64,000 nucleotides of DNA from Ciona intestinalis (Eukaryota; Chordata; Ascidiacea; Phlebobranchia; Cionidae), in contig NC_020170.2 in assembly GCF_000224145.3 (NCBI RefSeq), forward strand, positions 4,170,646 to 4,234,645, written 5' to 3'. The notes under the pieces are model-generated. The model saw only the letters and a list, made by a program, of their open reading frames with translations. It was not told the origin of the DNA and did no database searches. The first letter of the stretch is position 1; the number at the start of each line of letters is the position of its first letter. Of this stretch, positions 1 to 9,622 are shown piece by piece. Both the position numbers and the translations under genes were made by a program.

Positions 1-199
1 TGGTATACTTTTCAGCAGTGTATATAATACATCTAACAGCTATAGATCTATACAGCAGCAACGTCGTTTAATGGTAATTACATACCGCCGGGACGCTATG
101 TCATAAACAAAGACGCTCCAACCCAGTGTTTTCCAATTGGCTTATCTAAATTGCCAGCCATATAAAAAACACAAAATAATTAGCCACAATGTGACATAC

Positions 200-285
200 G
201 TCATATCTATGGACACGAGGTGTATATGAAACCAACCGTATTGAAACTACTGTCCCGCCATGCGAGGTTAAACAAGTTACATTAT
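200..285 (+). mobile_element. SINE tail fragment
   Basis: Tail blocks: cacgaggtgtatatgaaacc and actgtcccgccatgcgaggt. Confidence 0.5.
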
Positions 286-323
286 TCATTTATCACATAA
301 CGTTTTTTAATTAGGTTTTACAT

Positions 324-3300
324 TCACCTGTAAGGATTCATTGCTTTTCCATTTCCAGATGTCTGGCCTATTGGATTATTTGTCATGCACGCCCACGGGT
401 AAGATCCATTCGATGGAATATTTGCTTCCAGACTTTGTCCTGACCGCAAGTTTATTAACATAACACGAAGTAATGTGCATAAATTCGTTGGTAAGAATTG
501 TTTCAAACATTTACTAGGGACTTAGGACAGATCAGCATGTCTACGTGACAAATGTAACAAGCATGCGATTTACCAAGACGCCCAAACTGAATGAATGATC
601 AGAATATTTGTTTTAATAGTTTACCAAGCCAAATTTACAGTCATCGCAAATTAAGTGGGCATACAAAAATATTACCACACACTAGGTCCGAAAAAATACC
701 GCGGCAAGATATATTATTGGCGCCCGCAAAATTGTAAAATTGGCAAATGTAAAACTATAAAACAAAATGTGTACCTTGCTCCACTATCTCGAACACCATC
801 ACCATTCCCTGGTCCGCGTCCCCTTGCAAGTGACAATGAACCGTTACATCACCAGTGAAGCTGTCAGTCTTAAATCGAACCTTTACGAATTAAAAAATAT
901 AAGTATATAGTACTGGGGTAGGGTGGGATAGATACCGTTTACACATAATGTCCAATATTTCCTAATCGTGTTTTAACATTAACAAAGCTCTTTTTAATGC
1001 GTAAGGAAACGGTTACATAATCTGTATAAACATTATTTGTTTAATACCAAATGATTTCATTTAGTTCGTGGCCTCTTACGAGTTACCACGTGCATAACGT
1101 TGTAAATTATTATTTTTTCCGGGCACCAATTTGCATTAAAATGTGTAAACTTCATTTATATAAGCAAACACTAAACATTACCGTTATATTTCCAAGAGGC
1201 GGAATAAGAACGGTGTCTTTCCAATCCCCGATTTGAGTATAACCCAATGTATTTACACCACTGATAGCTTGTCGTGTGTCATGCCCAAGGTATTTCAGTG
1301 CGTCGTTAGGTGGCGATATTGCCACAGTTTCTGTTAAAATAAAACCTCAGATAAAATCATGTAAATGCATAGCGGAGTACCTTTTAAAATTATGACAAAA
1401 ATTAGAACAGTCAATCGCAATAAATATAATGTAATTATCCTCACGTTGCGGAGCATCTATATAGTCGGTTGTTCTGTTTCGCACAGCTTGTTCCGGCTTA
1501 CGAATTACAACGTATATAACTATGTGTGTAACTATTTTTCGAGAATTTGCTATTTTTGTAATACTATTTTGGAAATTATTTATATCTTACCATCGTAACC
1601 TTTAAACTGGTGGGTGCAAACGTTGCCTGATTGATTGAAAAACTTCCATTTCCCAGCTCCGTCGTCTACACCGTACGGTCCAGTATAAGGATTGTAACTT
1701 ATCACCTAACATACAGAAATAGATATAGGTTGAGTGTCATTTACCCCGATGAAGACGACCATTATACTGTGTATGGGACGTCGAAACGTCGGTACGCAAA
1801 TATATGCTAGCAGGGCTATTTTACGAAAAAAGAATAATAGACGTGACAGGAACGGTTTATAGATATAGTATTATGGTCCCATTTGTTAGTTAAGAAAAAA
1901 TATTTACTGCATTATACAACCATTTTCTTACCGCTCCGTAAGAACGGTATTATGGTATAGTAGGGTGGGAGAAGATGGGACACCTTTAACACATAATATC
2001 CAAATAGCCGTATCGTGTTTTTAAACAATTAACAACGGTCTATGGAAGTCGTGAAGATACGATTTTATAATTCATTGAATGTTCTTTGTTTACTACCAAA
2101 TGGAAAGAGAAAACAAAACGAAAAGGTGTCCCATCTTCCCCCACCCTACTATACAAGTAAAAAATTAGGATATCCACCTTCCCTTGCAGAACTACATTGT
2201 TACAATCTACAATACAAAAATGCTTACCTGTACATGGTTAACATGCATATGTATGGGGTGGGATGTAAAGATTTCAGTATTTGTGAAATACCATTCCTGG
2301 ACGGTGTCTACTTCTGCTCTGTACCTGTTAGCGGTGAATGGTAGAATGTAATCTGTTTTATCCTTGCCAGAGGGTCAACGACAGTCGTTATTTAATACGG
2401 ATGTTCCGTTTTATACACTTAGTACATGCTTACGAGTTGCCACCTATGTAAATTTGTGGGTAATTGTATTTTAAGGTTTTTTTTATACTGTATTGCTGAT
2501 TATATGAAAAACCAATAATAAGACCACTGGGTTAAGGAAACTTCCGTTACGTATCTTTCCAAAGGAAGATAAATACATACCTGTAATAAACCCCGGAATA
2601 ATCTTCTCTGTTCAGAGTGTCTGTTGGCGTCACCTCCACCACGTACTTGCTTTTCACACTCTCTTGCGCCACGTTGCGGAGGTCAGAAACAAAATCAGGA
2701 CGTTGAGGAAGGGCGGTAGGGAGTGTCGAATTGCGTTGATTTGTCCCAGTGACGTTGAGGGTCATTAAAGTTCCATTAAAACTAGGGTGCTCACCCAGGG
2801 AGTCGTGGTCAACAGTGTGAAAAGTCGATCGCAGCTAGAGCACAGGAACATTTTTTATCATTTTCCTACTTATGATATAGTATGTGGGGTTAGATAATAC
2901 CGTTAGAACATAATTTCTAAATTTTCGAATCGTGTTTTAACAATTTTAGAGTTGTAAGAATATGGGTATGTAATTCTGTAAATATTGTTATTTTTTACTA
3001 TTATATAGAACGATAGGGAGAATGAAATGCATAAAGAGTCTCTAACTTAAACTTTACTAACAATATTCAGGCGTTTTTGAAATTAAACCTTACTTCTAAT
3101 CTTTAATAAGCTATAAGGGAACACCTTACTTTATAAATTCAATTTTATAGAAGAAACAAGTCACCTCATACGTTCCACTTTCCGGACAAATAACCAACCA
3201 ATCCACCCTCCCTGCTGCTACAAGAAAACTTCGACCAAGCCAGGGATCTCTGGGTTGATCAAGGTAAACTCCATCCATTGCTATTTCTTTCACCGTGCAT

Positions 3301-6300
3301 GATGCTCCGTTTGGATCAACGTTATCGATGTGGAGAGCGACCGCGTACAAGCCGCCCGTGTCGATTATTCTATAGTAATAATAATATACAATCAATAATA
3401 ATGCGTGTATGCTCAACGCTAAATTAAACACAACATATTTATACACTGTATGTTTTAGGAATGTAACCTTTTTAAGTATTAAACGTTGTGGATACTTTTC
3501 AAAGTAACTGTATATATATGTCTGCCTTCTTAGATAGCGTGCAGTCTAATTACTTACCAGAAGCTGCCCCAATACCTTTTCCGGTAACGACTCACACTCT
3601 TAATAGTTTGTAAAACAACGCATTAGATCACCTTTATATAAAACAAACTACTGCAATAAACAACTGACCATGTAACAACACGACGCTGCAGCGAAACGCC
3701 AAGCAGAAAACAAACGTTTGAGCCTCATTACCAGCGGCAACACACGCAACCGTTGTTACAAACCGTTGTTTTTACAGACTTTACCTGATTCTACCCGCCC
3801 TGAGCGGGCAAAAGGCGTGTTGGCGTTTACGCCGATTAAATAATTGTTGCAACGATTTGTGTGCTGGGCTTAAAAAAAAAAAAATTGAAGAGTTGTAGGG
3901 AACATAAATCACCCGCCAAATAGTTTTAGGCTATGCAGCTGATAAACAATTAAACAACATAATATATTACTATGTGATCAGTTGGTCACCGTTAGCTTCT
4001 AATATTTCATATTTTCCAATCATATTTTAATAGTTAACAACGCTATTTTAAAGTCGTGAGGATTCGGTTATATAGTTTTATAATTGTTGTGTTTTCTACC
4101 GAATTAGATAATAAAAGATAATAAAAGCATGGACCACCTTACTTCAAGGTAATAAATATATAATACGCAAATTGGGATTTTCTGTATGCATTATAAATTA
4201 CCTGAACCGTTTCATTTGACCTTGTGCCATTTCCATAGTAGGATTCAACATACCATTCACCAGCATATACTTGATGTTGCTGGAAGAATCCTCCAACCAT
4301 TCTTCAAGGTTTTGGGAAGAGTTTGTAACATTTATCTTGTTTAATCTAAAAACAAATATAAGTTAAACTTATGCAAGTTTAAGTAGGCCTGCTTAACAAA
4401 TTATTGCGAACCTCAAATTCTCCAAATACCACACATAAGTTGCATAAAGATCACTTTTGTCCTTGGGGTATAGTTAAAAATCAGATCAGATATCAAATAT
4501 GCAATGTGCCATGTAGGCCATACATTACCAACATATTTTTCAAGCTATACAAATGCACATACTCTGTTGTAGGGCACAATGCAATTTAAAGCGGCGATTC
4601 TGGTAAATTATTTTTAAAACTGTCCCAAACTTAGGTCTCATTTATCTAAGAGCTATAGTTCTAGCATGCGCATCAACCACAAATAAATGGTTTATCCTTA
4701 TTACCGCCAGGGGCGAATAGCACCGCACCCTCAACGCTTCAAACACTGTCGCGCTTAGAGTTGTCACAAAAGTCTCAAAAAAGATGAAACTTTGTTATTA
4801 ATCATTATAAGATAAAAGTACAGTGGGGTAACATGGGACACATTTAGCACATAATACCCAAATAATCTGATTAACAACGGTCTATGGCAGTTGTGATATT
4901 ACTATTTTATAATTCTTTAAATGTTATTTGTTTATTACCAAATGAGTCGAGAAAATTAAACGAGAAGGTGTCTCATCTTTCCCCACCCTACTAAATTTTC
5001 ACCTGAACCCTTCATAGTCGTGAATTTCTCTCTGTAGGATTGAGTAACCGCTATCTTCGTCTGAATTGTATTGAAATGTTTGCAGGAGGATCTGTACGTC
5101 GTGTTCACAGTTATCCGGGCAGGACACAGATGCAAGTTCTGTTGACATTAATGATGGGTCGTCTTCAACAATCAGCATACCCCCCAGACCACCGATGTTC
5201 TGTATAAACACTTCATTTAAATGAATGAATTATCATTTGACTAAATTTTTATTCTATTTTCTATTCCCATTTGGTCATAAAAGAACATTATAACGATTAT
5301 ATTAAAACCGTATTCTCGCGACTCTCATAGACCGATGTTAACCGTTTAAAACACGATCAGGATATTTAGATATTATGTACATAAGGTGTCCCCTCCTCCC
5401 CCCAGTACTACATGTCTGTCCCACTAATATTAAGGTATGTGTATCTATATATAGGCTTGTCAAGATATATTTGTCAAACCGTAAAACTAAGATACCTTTT
5501 ACCATGCAAAAATTCAATATTAAATGGTTCTATTACCTGAAAATGTATACTTCCATGTAAATGCGGATGATACCAGTATGTTCCAGCTGGATGGTCGGTT
5601 TTAATATCGAACACATAATCATAAGTCGAATTTGGAGGTACCTTGAGAAATGGGTTGTCTTGGGGCACCTGCAGAAATTATTGGGGTTTTACCCAATGCG
5701 TTAAAGTGTTTTTTTTTTACTAAGTGTAGCGACCACGATTTCTTCAACCAATAAAATGTAAATACGTTTAACTGTCCGTGCGTTTACCGATTGTCAATAT
5801 TCTATATCCAGCTTTTTCTCTATTTTCTGTCTTTTCGCTACTCTTTAATCTTCGCTACCGTAATCGAAGAAACAAATAAAAGTTATCATTATATAGTAGG
5901 GTGGGGGGAGACGGGACACCTTTAGCACATAATGTCAAAATATCTTGATGGTTACTGTTTTATAAATATAAAAATCTTTGAATTTTCTTTGTTTACTACT
6001 AAATAGGACAATAAGAAAATAGAATGGAAAGGTATCCGTCTTCTCCCACTCTACAATATTGTTATTGTTAATGTTAACATAAAGAAGTCAAATACAATAT
6101 CCTTACCTTACTGCTAATGTGTAAGCCGTGTGTATGAATATTGGTTGAGTTTGGAAATCTGTAAACATTCTCTTCGTTAGTTCTGTAGTCTGGTTGTTGC
6201 AGCTTGTTGTTCTGTTTGGAAATATAAATAAACTGTAGGGGTAAGATGGAGAGAGTTAGCCCATAATATCACATATTTCCTTTTTGAGATTGTTTTAATA

Positions 6301-7384
6301 CGCAATGCTCTTTTAAAGTCATGAGGATATGGTTATGTAATTCTGTACAAGTTCTACTAAACTGGAACAATAAAAGAGAACCAATACAAGGACCTTCTTT
6401 CCTCACTGTACTATTTATAGGTTTTAAACCCCACCCACAATATGTTGAATATGGGAAACAAAGGTCATATTAACCGTTAGTTTCGTTCTCTGCAAGAAAA
6501 GATTCTGAACCCAACAACGTCACCCACGAAGAATTCAAAACGTATTATATTAAACTTGAAATCTTAAAACCAAACCGCGCAGTTACTGCAATGTAAACAC
6601 ATTACGCGCTTGCGGGTTCTAAGTTGAACCCAATAGCCACGCTTTTAAACCCTTTATATACTTTTCTTCATAGCGTTTAATGGTTTTTGTTTTGCTGCCC
6701 ATTTATTTTTCTTTATTTTTTTTTAATAATTTGATTTTCGGTAGTTTTCGAAAAAGAAAAAAATTACTTACCAATTTAAGATTAAAAATGTCGCCCTGCT
6801 TAACGGTGAAGGTGGGACCTGGGAATTCCCCGTTGTAGAGACGTCTTTGTACAGTCAGCCAATCCACGGTAAAGTTGTAAATGTCCACTATTAGCTCAGC
6901 GTCCAGTTGTCCATTTGTTGACCGAAACTGAGTCGGTTCTTTAAATACACCACCACCTGTTACAGAAAGAATGAACATGTTGCTATTATACTAAAACCAT
7001 ATGTATGCACACACACACACACACATATATAGGGTGAGAGAAAAAGGAACACCTTTAGCACTTTAATATCTTGTTATCCTGATTGTGAAAACAATTAACA
7101 ACGGTCTATGGAAGTAGTGAGGATACGGTTTTATAATTCTTTGAATGTATTTTGTTTACTACCAAACGCAACGAGAAAATCGAATGAATATAGTTAATCC
7201 ATACTTGACACATTACCACTAGTTCACTCTATATGAGCAAAAGCAAGAAGTAGTTTAACAACAACAAAAGTAAGGAAATTCCTGACCTACCGCGAAGTGG
7301 TGTACATGGTGACGTATGCGAGCATTCCTTACAATTTACAGCGACCACCAGAAACAACAGAACCCAAAATACATCAATCTTCAT
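324..7384 (-). CDS. Secreted multicopper oxidase, laccase-like (MCO-A), 13 exons
   Basis: Exons (minus, 5' to 3'): 7384-7291, 6956-6772, 6211-6107, 5668-5537, 5199-5003, 4345-4202, 3369-3165, 2834-2581, 2324-2228, 1705-1591, 1330-1182, 880-775, 439-324. Phases close exactly: 1899 nt, 632 aa. The start has a hydrophobic signal peptide (MKIDVFWVLLFLVVAVNC). Copper motifs in order: HTHGLHIS (His119/121), WYHPHLHG (His162/164), HPIHMHVNH (461-469), HCHLQGDADQGM (574-585). Multicopper oxidases (laccase/ascorbate oxidase type) oxidise phenols or metals at a type-1 copper and reduce O2 at a trinuclear type-2/3 cluster. The trinuclear ligands look complete. The type-1 histidine of HCHxxxHxxxxM is Asp580, while Cys575 and Met585 remain, so type-1 chemistry is probably altered. 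It is a tandem paralogue of the gene at 14206-20266. Secretion is inferred; the substrate is unknown (phenolics or tunic chemistry are guesses). Confidence 0.92.
913..1052 (+). mobile_element. MITE remnant (gtaGGGTGGG family)
   Basis: Left terminal repeat and internal matches to the family consensus; right end decayed. Lies in intron 11 of MCO-A. Confidence 0.55.
1957..2152 (+). mobile_element. MITE, near-complete copy, ~195 bp
   Basis: Ends are inverted repeats with core gtagggtgggagaagatggg, and the element is bordered by TA. The interior has the family-typical blocks (acacataatatcc, caattaacaacggtctatgg, tttgtttactaccaaatgg). Inserted in MCO-A intron 9. No coding capacity, so mobilised in trans if at all. 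It resembles the MITE families described from Ciona, but I cannot confirm the family name. Confidence 0.85.
2370..2475 (-). mobile_element. SINE tail fragment
   Basis: Tail blocks in reverse: caacgacagtcgttattt and cttacgagttgccacc. In intron 8 of MCO-A. Confidence 0.5.
2878..3027 (+). mobile_element. MITE remnant
   Basis: Diverged left end and interior of the same family, in intron 7 of MCO-A. Confidence 0.45.
3966..4144 (+). mobile_element. MITE remnant
   Basis: Degenerate interior of the family (gttaacaacgctatt, gtcgtgaggattcgg, ttttataattgttgtg), ends barely recognisable. Confidence 0.4.
4821..4992 (+). mobile_element. MITE copy, ~170 bp
   Basis: Both ends recognisable (cagtggggtaacatgggac and tctcatctttccccacccta), with a short internal deletion. 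Its right end abuts the donor of MCO-A exon 5. Confidence 0.75.
5262..5410 (-). mobile_element. MITE copy, reverse orientation, 5' part decayed
   Basis: Interior blocks appear as reverse complements, ending in aaggtgtcccctcctcccc. In intron 4 of MCO-A. Confidence 0.6.
5716..5890 (+). repeat. Unnamed interspersed repeat, copy 1
   Basis: Shares its start (gtgtagcgacc), middle (ttttctgtcttttcg) and end (gctaccgtaat...aaataaaagt) with 46228-46360, in the same order but with gaps. Non-coding; class unknown. Confidence 0.5.
5893..6054 (+). mobile_element. MITE copy, ~160 bp
   Basis: Left end gtagggtggggggagacggg, right end in inverted form (ccgtcttctcccactctac). In intron 3 of MCO-A. Confidence 0.75.
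6234..6413 (+). mobile_element. MITE copy, diverged
   Basis: Family ends and interior present but more decayed than the 1957 copy. In intron 2 of MCO-A. Confidence 0.55.
7028..7192 (+). mobile_element. MITE copy lacking its right end
   Basis: Left terminal repeat and the interior through ccaaacgcaacgagaaaatc are clear. It follows an AC-dinucleotide run at about 7008-7025. In intron 1 of MCO-A. Confidence 0.6.
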
Positions 7385-7686
7385 TGCCGAATAAACAAAA
7401 CTCTTTCACTTAAACTGAATACCAAGTCTAAACCTAACACTACCTAAAAATGGAAATTATTTTTGGCTTGAAAATAAACGGCAGTGTACGAGCTAGTATA
7501 GTGTGGAATGCCACTCTCCGTATTCCAGCCAATGGACTATATAAGTCTGACTCATATCCCATACGCTTGTATAGTTTCTGCATGTTGGCGTTTTTCAATA
7601 GGCTCATGTCTGCCGTCACGAACCGAAACTTGTCGATGGGTTACCCCGCTGATTTTTCATAGCAATTCGTGTTACAAACTACAGCT
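7385..7686. promoter_or_regulatory. Upstream region of MCO-A
   Basis: Non-coding sequence 5' of the MCO-A start codon. No TATA box or operator-like site that I would defend. Confidence 0.35.
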
Positions 7687-8525
7687 GTTGAACAGCATGG
7701 CAATATACAAATGCTTAAATCGTTAAAGCATCGGCTTAAGTTTTGTGTACATTTACCCAGACGAAAATTCCATTATAGAAAGGAGATGTGCATACTGTAA
7801 TTTTGCTGCTCATTCCCCTGTCTTCGCTGTTTTAATTAATAACCTGATCTTGATTAGGCCTATATACCGTATTCGAAAATATGTATTAAAATAGAGCATG
7901 CAATACTCAATACAACGTGAATACCTCTAGTCCAGTTTAAATACACACTCGAAATTGCCTCTTTGCAACATAGCCTACACTACTGAATGCTCTCAACCAT
8001 GAATGCCAAACAATCCTAAATTTGCGAGACAAATATGCGCTTTAGGTATCTTGTTAGCGTTCTACTACAAACGCATTGAAAGCATATACATTTAGAATTT
8101 ACAAATTCTAAGTTTATATAGTTGTTTTATGACTCTATTCAAACTTCCACGTCTTTATCGAATAAATTTTGTATCACTTTTATCCACGTTATAACGCTGG
8201 TCGTTCTACCGTTATACCTACCCATATTTTCGCTTTTGTAAACTTTTCCAACCTTCGTTAACGAACCAAAGAGAAAAAATAAATCTATCATTTATTTCCA
8301 TACTGATACGTTTATTCCGTGAAAGGTTGATTTAGCTTTTAGCAACACGTTTCCCTTTGACATTCATGCAACGGAACCCTGCAGACAGTTACATAACTAA
8401 CTGGTTCTCGCCAAACAAATTTGGCGGCGCATTTGTCATTATATTTATATATTAATCACAAACTTACACAGTTTGATCAATCCTTGCTGATCAAGATTCG
8501 TGTATTATAGCAAAGCAATGTTAAG
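7687..8525. repeat. Large direct repeat, copy 1 (839 bp)
   Basis: Colinear with 12098-12934. I count six substitutions and two single-base indels, about 1% divergence. Copy 1 runs straight into the N gap at 8526. It is non-coding on both strands as far as I can see. The divergence matches allelic variation in a highly polymorphic genome, so copy 1 and copy 2 may be two alleles of one locus rather than a true duplication. Confidence 0.95.
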
Positions 8526-8650
8526 NNNNNNNNNNNNNNNNNNNNNNNNNNNNNNNNNNNNNNNNNNNNNNNNNNNNNNNNNNNNNNNNNNNNNNNNNNN
8601 NNNNNNNNNNNNNNNNNNNNNNNNNNNNNNNNNNNNNNNNNNNNNNNNNN
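8526..8650. other. Assembly gap (125 N)
   Basis: Run of 125 N. The right edge lies inside EGF-domain coding sequence. Confidence 1.
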
Positions 8651-8906
8651 TTGTTCCGATGTATGTACGATGATGGGTGGTAAGCCCGTATGCTCGTGTG
8701 GTGAAGGGTTGAAACTTGGAGAGGATATGAGAACATGTGTTGGTAAGCATAGGACGAGCTTGGTGCTTATTGTGTGTTGTGGTTCAACTAAACAAACTGT
8801 CTTTGTAGAATTGCCGAACGAGGATTCGAACACGCTGGTCTACCTAATGGGGATTTCCCTGGTACTTTTACTTGGAATAATAGCAATGAAGAAATTCAAC
8901 GCATAG
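8651..8906 (+). CDS. 3' end of an EGF-like single-pass membrane protein (partial)
   Basis: Two exons, 8651-8742 and 8809-8906, separated by a 66-bp GT-AG intron in phase 1. The first reads from the edge of an assembly gap as a cysteine module (C-x3-C-x8-C-x-C, a Gly-Leu turn, final Cys) typical of a calcium-independent EGF-like domain. The second encodes a short acidic linker, a strong transmembrane segment (LVYLMGISLVLLLGIIA) and a four-to-six residue basic tail ending in Lys-Lys-Phe-Asn-Ala. A polyadenylation signal follows at 9107. The protein is thus type I with almost no cytoplasmic part. The 5' part is missing in the gap. It may belong to the same gene, or family, as the secreted cysteine-rich start at 9623-11994, which lies downstream on the same strand in the wrong order. 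Function unknown. Confidence 0.75.
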
Positions 8907-9622
8907 TGAATGCACTGTGTTGTATACATGCCTAATATAGCATCGGGTGAAACTAGAAAGATCTATAAGCGGAATAAACCATATTCGTATTCAAATGTCA
9001 TAATTAGATATATTGGTTGTATTTGGTGTAAGCAAAGTAAAGTCTGTAAGAAGAGGAAAGATCTGAAATCAGGCGACATGTTAAACAACTTTCCCAAACT
9101 GCTGTGAATAAATGAAAGTTGTGAGGCAACTTGTAATAAATTCCGCAAAACTAACCCTGGTCTGATGCTCATAAAGTTAAACGCTTCTTGTTTAGTGAAA
9201 TATAGTAATGTACTAGTGCTACAAAAACGTAACAAACAACATCAAGTCCAACCAATAGTTGTATTAAAGAAATATACTTCACCTATATCGCATCATCAGT
9301 CTCAAATTTAAAAGAATGAAAGTTGTGCGGTAGGCTTTAAAGTTAAAGACGATACACACAGTAAGGTCGGAAAAGTGTTTGTAGAAGGTTTTTCACTACT
9401 GAACGTAAGTTGAAGTATTTGTTGGACCTTATTCGAAGACAACAGTTACAGATATTCAAGCAATGCAAAATGCCGTAGACATATTATACCGAACGTATAA
9501 AGCTTTGTTAGAATGCAATGATTACACGAGATTAGTAAACGGAAATACGGTGAGTGACACATTCCATTGTTTAATATTCTCGAGCATCGCAACGGTTATC
9601 ATTAGCACGTATAGACGCAAAC
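8907..9622. other. Intergenic, EGF/TM gene end to cysteine-rich gene start
   Basis: Holds the 3' UTR and polyadenylation signal of the left gene. Short open frames here lack splice or family support. No repeat is recognised. Confidence 0.5.
9107..9112 (+). terminator. Polyadenylation signal of the EGF/transmembrane gene
   Basis: AATAAA 200 bp after the stop codon at 8904-8906. Confidence 0.5.

Noticed and set aside
78-149. Acceptor-like site followed by a short open stretch ending in TAG, past the MCO-A stop
   Set aside because: Could be an alternative last exon, but MCO-B ends at the equivalent of 324 and nothing in the paralogue supports it.
7008-7025. AC and AT microsatellites (also near 37740, 44215, 46675)
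   Set aside because: Ordinary simple repeats with nothing to distinguish them.
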